A DNA stretch of 36,900 nucleotides from [Leptolyngbya] sp. JSC-1. Lineage in GTDB: Bacteria; Cyanobacteriota; Cyanobacteriia; Elainellales; Elainellaceae. Each line of letters begins with the position of its first letter. The first letter of the stretch is position 1. The notes beneath the pieces were generated by a model. It was not told the DNA's origin and ran no database searches. It was given only the letters and a program-made list of their open reading frames with translations. The position numbers were made by a program, and so were the translations under genes. This document shows, piece after piece, positions 16,258-24,918 of this stretch. Where the stretch lies: the NCBI GenBank assembly GCA_000733415.1, contig KL662191.1, positions 1,114,839 through 1,151,738 on the forward strand, written 5' to 3'.

Positions 16258-18132
16258 ATGCCAAAGCTAGAACAGCGGTTTGACTACGTCAAAATTGGTC
16301 TGGCATCTCCAGAACGAATTCGCCAATGGGGAGAGCGGACGCTGCCAAACGGCATGGTTGTGGGCGAAGTGACCAAGCCGGAAACGATCAACTACCGGAC
16401 GCTAAAGCCAGAAATGGATGGCTTATTCTGCGAGCGGATTTTTGGTCCGGCCAAGGACTGGGAGTGCCATTGCGGTAAATATAAACGAGTCCGGCACCGG
16501 GGGATCGTCTGCGAACGCTGCGGAGTAGAAGTCACCGAATCGCGCGTGCGGCGTCATCGCATGGGCTACATTAAGCTGGCGGCACCCGTGGCTCACGTTT
16601 GGTACTTGAAGGGCATTCCTAGCTACATGTCGATTTTGCTGGATATGCCGCTGCGGGATGTGGAGCAGATCGTGTACTTCAATTCCTACGTGGTGCTGGA
16701 TTCCGGCAATGCGGAGAACCTCAGCTACAAGCAGCTCCTAACCGAAGACCAGTGGATCGAGATCGAAGACCAGCTCTACAGCGAAGATTCCCAGCTTCAA
16801 GGAATCGAGGTCGGGATTGGGGCCGAAGCCTTACAGCGGCTGTTACAAGACCTAGATCTGGAAAAAGAAGCGGAAACTTTGCGGGAAGAAATTGCTGTTG
16901 CCAAAGGTCAAAAACGCGCCAAGCTGATCAAGCGCCTGCGGGTGATCGACAACTTTATTGCCACCCGCTCCCAGCCCGACTGGATGATCCTGAGCGTGAT
17001 TCCGGTGATTCCGCCCGACTTGCGCCCAATGGTGCAGTTGGATGGAGGCCGGTTTGCCACCTCGGACTTGAACGACCTGTACCGCCGCGTGATTAACCGC
17101 AACAACCGACTGGCGCGATTACAGGAAATCCTGGCTCCAGAAATCATTGTCCGCAACGAAAAGCGGATGCTGCAAGAAGCGGTCGATGCCTTGATCGATA
17201 ACGGTCGGCGGGGCCGGACGGTGGTGGGAGCTAACAACCGCCCGCTCAAGTCGCTGTCGGACATTATCGAAGGTAAGCAGGGCCGCTTCCGGCAAAATCT
17301 GCTGGGTAAGCGGGTAGACTACTCGGGCCGTTCTGTGATCGTGGTTGGTCCCAAGCTGAAGATCCACCAGTGCGGCTTGCCCAGAGAAATGGCGATTGAA
17401 TTGTTCCAGCCCTTTGTGATCCACCGCTTGATTCGTCAGGGCTTGGTCAACAACATCAAGGCCGCTAAGAAGCTGATCCAGCGCAACGATCCTCAAATCT
17501 GGGATGTGCTGGAAGAAGTGATCGACGGCCACCCCGTGCTGTTGAACCGGGCACCAACGCTGCACCGTTTAGGGATTCAAGCATTCGAGCCGATTCTGGT
17601 GGAAGGACGCGCCATCCAAATTCACCCGCTGGTATGTCCGGCCTTTAACGCCGACTTTGACGGCGACCAGATGGCGGTGCATGTGCCGTTGTCGCTAGAA
17701 GCGCAGGCTGAAGCACGGTTGCTGATGTTGGCGTCGAACAATATCCTGTCTCCAGCCACCGGACGACCGATTGTCACGCCTAGCCAGGACATGGTCTTGG
17801 GCTGCTACTACCTGACCGCAGAAAATCCTGCCGCTACTAAAGGAGTCGGACATTACTTCTCTAGCCTGGAGGATGTGATTGTGGCCTATGAGCAGGGGCT
17901 AGTTGACATTCACGCCTATGTCTGGGTGCGCTTCGATGGCGCTGTGGAAAGCGAAGATGGGGAAGTTGAGCCGCTAGAAGCGCAAACCGCCGACGATGGC
18001 AGCACTACAAAAACCTACAAATTCCGTCGGGTGCGTCAAGATGCGGACGGCAATTTGATTTCCCAATACATCAAGACCACGCCAGGACGAATCATCTACA
18101 ACAAGACGGTTCAAGATGCCCTGGTGAGCTGA
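16258..18132 (+). CDS. rpoC1: RNA polymerase subunit gamma (N-terminal part of beta')
   Basis: 624 residues from the ATG at 16258; a GTG directly before it (16255) is in frame but less likely. The N-terminus KLEQRFDYVKIGLASPERIRQWGERTLPNG is typical of cyanobacterial RpoC1. The zinc ribbon uses C70, C72, C85 and C88. The catalytic magnesium loop NADFDGDQ is at 464-471 with D466, D468 and D470. RLLGKRVDYSGRSVI-type and HRLGIQAFEPILVEG motifs are present. It supplies the active-site aspartates; the rest of beta' is in rpoC2. Separated from rpoB by 165 nt holding a foldback, and from rpoC2 by 61 nt. Confidence 0.99.
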   Translation: MPKLEQRFDYVKIGLASPERIRQWGERTLPNGMVVGEVTKPETINYRTLKPEMDGLFCERIFGPAKDWECHCGKYKRVRHRGIVCERCGVEVTESRVRRHRMGYIKLAAPVAHVWYLKGIPSYMSILLDMPLRDVEQIVYFNSYVVLDSGNAENLSYKQLLTEDQWIEIEDQLYSEDSQLQGIEVGIGAEALQRLLQDLDLEKEAETLREEIAVAKGQKRAKLIKRLRVIDNFIATRSQPDWMILSVIPVIPPDLRPMVQLDGGRFATSDLNDLYRRVINRNNRLARLQEILAPEIIVRNEKRMLQEAVDALIDNGRRGRTVVGANNRPLKSLSDIIEGKQGRFRQNLLGKRVDYSGRSVIVVGPKLKIHQCGLPREMAIELFQPFVIHRLIRQGLVNNIKAAKKLIQRNDPQIWDVLEEVIDGHPVLLNRAPTLHRLGIQAFEPILVEGRAIQIHPLVCPAFNADFDGDQMAVHVPLSLEAQAEARLLMLASNNILSPATGRPIVTPSQDMVLGCYYLTAENPAATKGVGHYFSSLEDVIVAYEQGLVDIHAYVWVRFDGAVESEDGEVEPLEAQTADDGSTTKTYKFRRVRQDADGNLISQYIKTTPGRIIYNKTVQDALVS

Positions 18133-18193
18133 AGGCCATACAAAGCCAGCGTAAAAGTCAGCGCGAACAAATACTGAAATTGAGAGGCTGAGA

Positions 18194-21100
18194 ATGACGG
18201 CAGAGGACAAAGCAACACAAAAGCCAACCCCGGCAATGATCTTCCGCAACCGAGTTGTCAACAAAGGCCAACTGCGGCGGCTGATTGCTTGGGCGTTTAC
18301 AAATTATGGTACGGCCAGAACCGCCCACATGGCCGACGAACTCAAGGATCTGGGCTTCAAGTTTGCCACACGGGCCGGGGTCTCGATTAGCGTCGATGAC
18401 CTGCAGGTGCCCCCCAGTAAGCGGCAGTTACTAGAAGCAGCAGAAGACGAAATCCGCGAGACCGAAAGCCGCTATACGCGGGGCGAAATCACGGAAGTGG
18501 AGCGTTTCCAAAAAGTAATCGACACCTGGAACGGCACCAGCGAAGAGCTAAAAGACGAAGTGGTGCGCCACTTTGAAGCCAGCGACCCGCTCAACTCGGT
18601 TTACATGATGGCCTTTTCGGGGGCGCGAGGCAACATCTCCCAGGTACGGCAGCTCGTGGGCATGCGCGGTCTGATGGCGAATCCGCAAGGGGAAATCATC
18701 GACCTGCCAATTAAAACCAACTTCCGCGAAGGTCTGACAGTTACGGAATACATCATCTCTTCCTACGGTGCCCGCAAAGGCTTGGTAGATACCGCATTGC
18801 GTACCGCTGACTCTGGATACCTCACCCGCCGATTGGTGGACGTAGCCCAGGATGTGATCATCCGGGAACTTGACTGCGGCACCGAGCGCGGTATTTCCGT
18901 CAAGAGCATGACCGACGGGGAGCGGGTGCTGATTCCGCTTCAGGATCGGCTGCTGGGTCGGGTCGCAGCGCGTGACATCGTGCATCCCCAGACCGGCGAA
19001 GTGCTTGTGGCTCGCAACGAAGCAATTTCCGACGAGCTAGCCAAGCAGATTGGCAAAGCCAAGATTGAAGAAGTGTTTGTGCGGTCGCCGCTCACCTGTG
19101 AAGCATCGCGTTCGGTTTGCCAGCTCTGCTATGGCTGGAGTCTGGCCCATGCCTCGATGGTGGATTTGGGCGAAGCCGTGGGCATCATTGCGGCCCAATC
19201 GATTGGTGAACCGGGTACCCAGCTGACGATGCGGACATTCCACACCGGCGGTACCTTCACCGGCGAACTGGCCCCGCAGGTCCGGGCTAGCTTTGATGGT
19301 ACAGTCCACACCAAGCCGAAGCAGTTTCGCTCCCGCGCCTTCCGTACCCGTCATGGTGAAGATGCGCTGATCAGCGAGGTCAGCGTCGATGTCATGGTGG
19401 AGTCGGGCAGCCAGAAAGAATCGTCCACGGTTCCGCCCGGATCGATTATCTTCGTGCGCGATGGTGATGCAGTCAAAGCCGGACAGATGCTGGTGGAGAT
19501 GCCTTCGACAGGCCGTGTCCGCAAGGTAACGGAGAAAGCGACTAAGGACGTTGCTTCCGACTTGGCCGGTGAAGTCAAATTTGCCGACCTGATTCCAGAA
19601 GAGAAGAAGGACCGGCAGGGCAACACCACACGCATTGCCCAAAACGGAGGTCTGATCTGGATCCTTTCTGGTGAGGTGTATAACCTACCCCCCGGAGCCG
19701 AACCGATCGTCAAAAATGGCGATCATATTGACTCCAACGGCATCCTCGCCGAAACCAAACTGATCACCGAAAACGGTGGCGTAGTACGGATTCCTCAGGA
19801 AAACGAAGGCAAGGGCGGACGGGAGATCGAAATCATCACCGCTTCGGTCTTGCTGGATCAGGCTCAGGTAGTGGTCGAAAGCCATCAGGGCCGGGAGCAA
19901 TACCTGATCGAAACCCAAACCGGACAGCGCTTCTCCTTAATTGCGACTCCCGGAGCGAAGGTGAGCAACGGTCAGGTCGTAGCCGAGCTAATCGACGACC
20001 GCTACCACACCCAGACCGGTGGCATCATTCGCTATTCTGGCGTTGAAGTCGCGAAGAAGGGCAAAGCCAAATTGGGCTACGAGGTGGTGCAGGGCGGCAC
20101 TTTGCTGTGGATTCCCGAAGAAGCCCACGAGATCAACAAAGACATCTCGCTGCTGCTGGTAGAAGACGGCCAATATGTGGAAGCCGGTACCGAAGTGGTG
20201 AAAGACATTTTTTGTCAGAGTAGCGGCGTGGTCGAAGTTACGCAGAAGAACGACATTCTGCGCGAGATCGTGATCAAGCCTGGTGAACTGCATTTGGCTG
20301 ACAATCCAGAAGCGGTGATGTCGAAGGACGGCACGATCGTCAATCCGGGGCAGGAAGTCATGTCCGGTTTAACCGTGGATGAGCTGCGCTACATCGAATA
20401 TGTCGAGTCGCCCGAAGGCCCAGCCCTGCTGCTGCGTCCGGTGACCGAATTCACGGTACCCGATGAACCCTCGGTGCCGAGCCAAGCCTCCACGCGGGAA
20501 GAGTCCAGCAATTCGATCCAACTGCGGGCCGTGCAGCGGATTCCTTACAAGGATGGCGAGCGGGTCAAGTCAGTAGAAGGATTGGAACTGTTGCGGACGC
20601 AGCTCGTGCTAGAGATCGAGCAAGATGCACCCCAACTAGCAGCTGACATCGAGCTAATTCCCGACGAAACCAATCCAGAGGTGATGCGCCTCCAGCTCGT
20701 GATTCTGGAATCGCTGGTGATTCGGCGAGATGTAGCGGCAGACCAAACCCAGGGCAGTACCCACACGCGCCTGCTGGTGCAAGATGGCGATCAGATTGTA
20801 CCGGGAGCGGTCGTGGCCCGTACCGAAATTCTGGCCAAAGAAGCCGGAGAAGTCCGCGGGATTCGCGAAGACGGTGAGGCGATTCGACGGGTTCTGGTCA
20901 TGCGTCCGGCGGACCAAGTTGTGGTTGAAACCCAGGGCAAAACGCCTACTGTTAAACCAGGCAATCTGCTCGTAGCAGGTTCCAAGCTGGCGGATGGCCT
21001 CAAGGCTCCGGATTCGGGTCAGGTTGTCAAAGTGGAAAGCGACCGGGTGGTGATGCGGATTGCCCGCCCCTATCGGGTATCAGCCGGTGCGGTGCTGCAC

Positions 21101-22219
21101 ATCAACGACGGCGACTTGGTCCAGCGGGGTGACAACCTGGTGCTGCTGGTGTTTGAACGTGCCAAGACCGGAGACATCATCCAGGGTCTACCCAGAATCG
21201 AGGAACTACTGGAAGCTCGTAAGCCCAAGGAAGCCTGCATCTTGGCAAAACGTCCGGGTACGGCTCAAGTCGTCTACAGCGACGATGAATCGGTGGAAAT
21301 CAAGGTGGTTGAGCCGGATGGAGTGATCACCGAATACCAACTCACTCCAGGTCAGAACCTGATGGTAATCGACGGACAGGATGTCAACGCTGGAGAAGCT
21401 CTCACCGATGGTCCCGCTAATCCACACGAAATTCTCGAGGTCTTCTTTGACTATCACCGGGGTGAAGGCATGCCAGATGCTGAGTCGGCTCTGCGCAGCT
21501 TGCAGGCGGTCCAGACCTTCCTGGTGAACGAAGTCCAGTCGGTGTACCAATCCCAGGGCATCGAGATCTCCGACAAACATATTGAAGTGATTGTACGGCA
21601 GATGACCTCGAAGGGCCGGATTGATGATGGCGGTGATACCACAATGCTGCCGGGTGAATTAGTCGAGTTACGCCAGATCGAACAGGTGAACGAAGCCATG
21701 TCGATTACCGGCGGTGCTCCGGCTCAATACACTCCGGTGCTGCTGGGGATCACCAAAGCCTCGCTCAACACCGACAGCTTCATCTCGGCAGCCAGCTTCC
21801 AGGAGACAACTCGTGTCCTTACCGAAGCAGCAATCGAAGGCAAGTCCGACTGGTTGCGCGGCCTGAAGGAAAACGTGATCATCGGACGCTTGATTCCTGC
21901 CGGTACCGGCTTCAACACCTACGAAGACACAGCTGCCGTGGAACCTGACGCGAGCGACTATCCGGGCTTTGAAGAGGAGATGGGCGGCTTAGATGACATC
22001 GTGGTGGATGACCGCACGGCCCGCACCTATGAGCGCGAAGCTGGATTTGACGTGTTCCCGCCGATCGGTGGCCGCAACAATGGTGGATTCGGTGACTTTG
22101 GGGCCAGCTACGGCATGCGCTCCAACGATGAGGACGATCCCTTCTCGCCGATTCTCGATGACGGCGACGACTACGAAGCCGATGATGTGGATGACGATGA
22201 AGAGGACGATGAAGAGTAA
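18194..22219 (+). CDS. rpoC2: RNA polymerase subunit beta' (C-terminal part)
   Basis: 1341 residues. The second zinc site is C228, C302, C309 and C312. The bridge/trigger region GEAVGIIAAQSIGEPGTQLTMRTFHTGG (about 327-355) is followed by the large cyanobacterial insertion SI3, roughly 355-985, made of repeated sandwich-barrel hybrid motifs (many G-x-V-x-A/V turns such as VKAGQMLVEMP, VEAGTEVVKD). The second half of the catalytic module resumes with TGDIIQGLPRIEELLEARKPKEA near 992. The C-terminal 30 residues are extremely acidic (Asp/Glu runs). GAGAGG precedes the ATG. It completes the core enzyme with RpoB and RpoC1. Confidence 0.99.
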   Translation: MTAEDKATQKPTPAMIFRNRVVNKGQLRRLIAWAFTNYGTARTAHMADELKDLGFKFATRAGVSISVDDLQVPPSKRQLLEAAEDEIRETESRYTRGEITEVERFQKVIDTWNGTSEELKDEVVRHFEASDPLNSVYMMAFSGARGNISQVRQLVGMRGLMANPQGEIIDLPIKTNFREGLTVTEYIISSYGARKGLVDTALRTADSGYLTRRLVDVAQDVIIRELDCGTERGISVKSMTDGERVLIPLQDRLLGRVAARDIVHPQTGEVLVARNEAISDELAKQIGKAKIEEVFVRSPLTCEASRSVCQLCYGWSLAHASMVDLGEAVGIIAAQSIGEPGTQLTMRTFHTGGTFTGELAPQVRASFDGTVHTKPKQFRSRAFRTRHGEDALISEVSVDVMVESGSQKESSTVPPGSIIFVRDGDAVKAGQMLVEMPSTGRVRKVTEKATKDVASDLAGEVKFADLIPEEKKDRQGNTTRIAQNGGLIWILSGEVYNLPPGAEPIVKNGDHIDSNGILAETKLITENGGVVRIPQENEGKGGREIEIITASVLLDQAQVVVESHQGREQYLIETQTGQRFSLIATPGAKVSNGQVVAELIDDRYHTQTGGIIRYSGVEVAKKGKAKLGYEVVQGGTLLWIPEEAHEINKDISLLLVEDGQYVEAGTEVVKDIFCQSSGVVEVTQKNDILREIVIKPGELHLADNPEAVMSKDGTIVNPGQEVMSGLTVDELRYIEYVESPEGPALLLRPVTEFTVPDEPSVPSQASTREESSNSIQLRAVQRIPYKDGERVKSVEGLELLRTQLVLEIEQDAPQLAADIELIPDETNPEVMRLQLVILESLVIRRDVAADQTQGSTHTRLLVQDGDQIVPGAVVARTEILAKEAGEVRGIREDGEAIRRVLVMRPADQVVVETQGKTPTVKPGNLLVAGSKLADGLKAPDSGQVVKVESDRVVMRIARPYRVSAGAVLHINDGDLVQRGDNLVLLVFERAKTGDIIQGLPRIEELLEARKPKEACILAKRPGTAQVVYSDDESVEIKVVEPDGVITEYQLTPGQNLMVIDGQDVNAGEALTDGPANPHEILEVFFDYHRGEGMPDAESALRSLQAVQTFLVNEVQSVYQSQGIEISDKHIEVIVRQMTSKGRIDDGGDTTMLPGELVELRQIEQVNEAMSITGGAPAQYTPVLLGITKASLNTDSFISAASFQETTRVLTEAAIEGKSDWLRGLKENVIIGRLIPAGTGFNTYEDTAAVEPDASDYPGFEEEMGGLDDIVVDDRTARTYEREAGFDVFPPIGGRNNGGFGDFGASYGMRSNDEDDPFSPILDDGDDYEADDVDDDEEDDEE

Positions 22220-22539
22220 GCGACTCGTCAGTTCACACGTTATCTAACTCATCTAATCACCATTCCTCCTCTGCTAAGGTAGAATCGCCAGGGGAGGAAT
22301 TTTTTGTATTATAGTGTTTGCCAGAAGAGATATCGGTCAATGTTCAGCATGGAGATTCTCGCTCATATTATCATCGAGGCTTACTTGTATATACTGCATG
22401 TGCCTATCATGGAAATAGAGATGATCCCGAAGAAGGTGAACGCAACGTTAATAGTATTATCAGCGTGAACAAATCGATGCAGCCACTGCAAAGCAAAGCA
22501 TCGACAGAATCTGGACGCCGAATTCAACTTAGCAGCATT
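22220..22539. other. Intergenic region between convergent rpoC2 and carotenoid oxygenase-like gene
   Basis: Apart from the rpo terminator, the 320 bp hold only unsupported short frames. One of 42 codons starts at 22340 (ATG, stop at 22466-22468) and would give a hydrophobic peptide, but it has no relatives I recognise. Confidence 0.6.
22262..22305 (+). terminator. Rho-independent terminator of the rpo operon
   Basis: ATTCCTCC (22262-22269) pairs with GGAGGAAT (22293-22300), followed by T7 (22299-22305). The loop of 23 nt is long but the stem and T-tract are clean. Confidence 0.75.
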
Positions 22540-24882
22540 TTATTGATCGGCTGTTGCGGCAGCATCAGTAGTTGAACTGGCTAATCCGTTTTCGGAGATA
22601 GCAGGCGTAGGTCCGTTTGGGGGAATGGTGGAGTAGGCTGAGCTATCGTCAGCGGGTGCTACATCTGCTGATGCAGATTGAGTTGAATGCTTGAGATGCG
22701 CGATCAGCTTGGCTTCGCTCGTTTGGGCAACAAAGTGGGGGTAGATAATCGTTTCAAACAGATCTTTGATTCTTTGGTTGCCTCGCGATTCGGCAATTAC
22801 AACTGCCTCTTGATAATCCTGTTTTACCGACTGTTCCCGCCGATGTAAACGCTCTTGTTCAGAATACCGATAAGTCGCAAATTCATCCGCAGAAAGCCAA
22901 GTCGAGTGCAGCGTTGCGCCTAAATTGAGCGGTTGTGCAGGATGGTGTAGTTTACAAATTGGGCCTTGGTGCAGACAACTGGCATCGAAAATCCAGAATT
23001 CATCCTGGGGCTGTTCCGGATCGTCTGGATGATCGCTCAGCACCACGCAAACGATGAACCCATGCCGCGAAGCTGGTGTGCCCTGGGACTCGACAATACT
23101 GGGTACAAATTGTGGTGAATAGGCTGCATGGCCTTCTGGAAACGCATAGGCGTCGGCAATCGTCATGCTGGTGGTATTTAAACACAAAAGTGTCGGCGGA
23201 ACATCGTGATCGGGCAACTGTTCCAAGGGAATTTCCCGATACTCGCGGTCTCGATAGGCATCATAAATCCGCTGCGGAATCAGTTCCCAGGAGAAACCCC
23301 AGCTTGCCCAATAGATATGTTGCACAGTATTCGAATCCGCTTGATCCAATAAATCCCGATGGGTGTAGACCGAAGGTAGCCAGGTATTAGCCCCAGTAGG
23401 CAGCGACGAGTTCGGTTCCGATTCATCCAGACCGGGGTCACTTACGCTTTCAGACTTTAGTAGTGCACCAGTTTCAGGATCAAATTCATAGCGGGCAAAC
23501 GAACCCAGATCGGTGGTGCCAACTAAGAATCCCTGCAAATCTTTGCGTAGATAATCTTTCCCGGGCTGGCGGGTGACTGGCTGATCAAATTGATTGATCC
23601 ATTCGGTTGGATCGAGGCCATTGTGGTGTCCGACATGGAAAATTAGTTTCTCTGAATCTGCATAATCAACCGCGAAATGAGATACCGTGCGCGGCAGAGA
23701 AATCTTGGTGGTGACTAGCGGCTGGGGCGGCTGATTCGCTTGGCAGCTTGGATACTTGGGATCATCGAGCTGATCGCGGCGGATCAGATAGAAATCCGTG
23801 AAGGGAGCAGACTCAAGCAACTGAAGAAACACTGAGTAGAGCCATTCGCCGAGTGGATTTTTAATCCAATGGGAGAGACGATTAAATCCACGCGACCAAA
23901 TAAAGCTGAGAAAATATGGCGAAAAGATTTGAGAATATTCCAAACCAAATTGCAGATCGCCCAGAATTATAAACTTCTCGGTAATCCCCATCTGATGCAC
24001 TGACTGCTTGATCACCACTGGCTGACCATCCGGCAACTGCAAGCGCCAGCGTTCAACTTTGAATTCCAGCTTTGATTGGTCTGGGTTTGCACCAGATTTA
24101 TAACGAATTAAATCGGTGAACCTGCCCCAATATTCGTTACTGTTTATTTTTTCGTCTTTTGTAAACAGGCGTTTGGGTCCCAGCTTGATTTGATTGATGC
24201 ATTTGAAGAATCGGTTTAAGAATCTGTTGACCGGAACTTTGAATTTACCGTTGTAGCCGGATGAGTAATTAACAATAAAACCTTCATCAGGTTCTTGTTT
24301 GCTGTTGGGCTGCTTTGGCGGCACGCAAACCGGGTGAGCCGATCCGGAATAGGGCTGAAAGATATTGGAAATGGGCAGCAGTCCGCCAAGAATTATGATC
24401 CAGTCTTTGGTGGCTCCGATTGGTTCTACAACCTCTAGGGTTTGGGGATCAAGCGTATAGGGACGACCAGCATCGTAGGTGATCAGCAGCCGTCGGTTTG
24501 TTTTCAGGAATGCAGTATTGAGCTGATTGCGCGAACCCAGGGCCAGACTCATCCGCACCACGCCGCCATCCCGAAAGGCTAGAGACTTATAACGCTTGTC
24601 ATACTGCGCTGCCAGATCAGCATAGTAGCAGGGTGTTTTGGCAATCGCGGTAGTGAGTTTAGCGGTTCCGTTCTCAAAGCTGAGGCGGTAGATCATGCCA
24701 TCCCCGTTGGGAAAAGCGCGTTCTCCGCGTTGGGGCTGGTCCTCTGGCGGAGGCAAGGGAGCAACAATCAACACATGGCCATCCAGCCCTACCGGTAGGG
24801 TTTGGTTCGCTTGGGGCACTAATGTCCAGGTTCCTTCTGTTCGGGATGCCTTGCTGACCGATGAGGGAACAAATGCTTTCAT
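22540..24882 (-). CDS. Large divergent carotenoid oxygenase (RPE65/CCD superfamily)
   Basis: 780 residues, well above the usual 480-550. The four iron-binding histidines of the seven-bladed propeller can be placed: H183 (SAHPV), H296 (VHQMGITEKFIILGD, the family's VHDxxIT pattern), H416 (IFHVGHHNG, normally FHxxNAxE) and H659 (LHSTWL, normally LHGTF). The N-terminal RNGP motif region is replaced by a sequence around 58-66 (FPNGDGMIYRLSF, matching the family's GDGMIxxxxF). The spacing between the second and fourth histidine is enlarged, and the last 55 residues are low-complexity Ser/Ala/Pro. No signal peptide or transmembrane helix. The family cleaves or isomerises double bonds in carotenoids, apocarotenoids or stilbenoids using Fe2+ and O2; the substrate here is unknown. 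AAGGA lies 10 nt before the ATG. It begins 36 nt after the NB-ARC/WD40 gene on the same strand, suggesting an operon. Confidence 0.8.
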   Translation of the reverse strand: MKAFVPSSVSKASRTEGTWTLVPQANQTLPVGLDGHVLIVAPLPPPEDQPQRGERAFPNGDGMIYRLSFENGTAKLTTAIAKTPCYYADLAAQYDKRYKSLAFRDGGVVRMSLALGSRNQLNTAFLKTNRRLLITYDAGRPYTLDPQTLEVVEPIGATKDWIIILGGLLPISNIFQPYSGSAHPVCVPPKQPNSKQEPDEGFIVNYSSGYNGKFKVPVNRFLNRFFKCINQIKLGPKRLFTKDEKINSNEYWGRFTDLIRYKSGANPDQSKLEFKVERWRLQLPDGQPVVIKQSVHQMGITEKFIILGDLQFGLEYSQIFSPYFLSFIWSRGFNRLSHWIKNPLGEWLYSVFLQLLESAPFTDFYLIRRDQLDDPKYPSCQANQPPQPLVTTKISLPRTVSHFAVDYADSEKLIFHVGHHNGLDPTEWINQFDQPVTRQPGKDYLRKDLQGFLVGTTDLGSFARYEFDPETGALLKSESVSDPGLDESEPNSSLPTGANTWLPSVYTHRDLLDQADSNTVQHIYWASWGFSWELIPQRIYDAYRDREYREIPLEQLPDHDVPPTLLCLNTTSMTIADAYAFPEGHAAYSPQFVPSIVESQGTPASRHGFIVCVVLSDHPDDPEQPQDEFWIFDASCLHQGPICKLHHPAQPLNLGATLHSTWLSADEFATYRYSEQERLHRREQSVKQDYQEAVVIAESRGNQRIKDLFETIIYPHFVAQTSEAKLIAHLKHSTQSASADVAPADDSSAYSTIPPNGPTPAISENGLASSTTDAAATADQ

Positions 24883-24918
24883 AATGAATTGTCCTTACAC
24901 AGGTGAATAGGGTAGAAG

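Noticed and set aside
13191..21918. Many antisense frames of 60-200 codons within rpoB, rpoC1 and rpoC2
   Set aside because: They shadow highly conserved genes in GC-rich third-position DNA and have no protein features of their own.
22318..22575. 85-codon frame after the rpo terminator, starting TTG
   Set aside because: Poor start, no recognisable domain, and it runs into the 3' end of the convergent carotenoid oxygenase-like gene.
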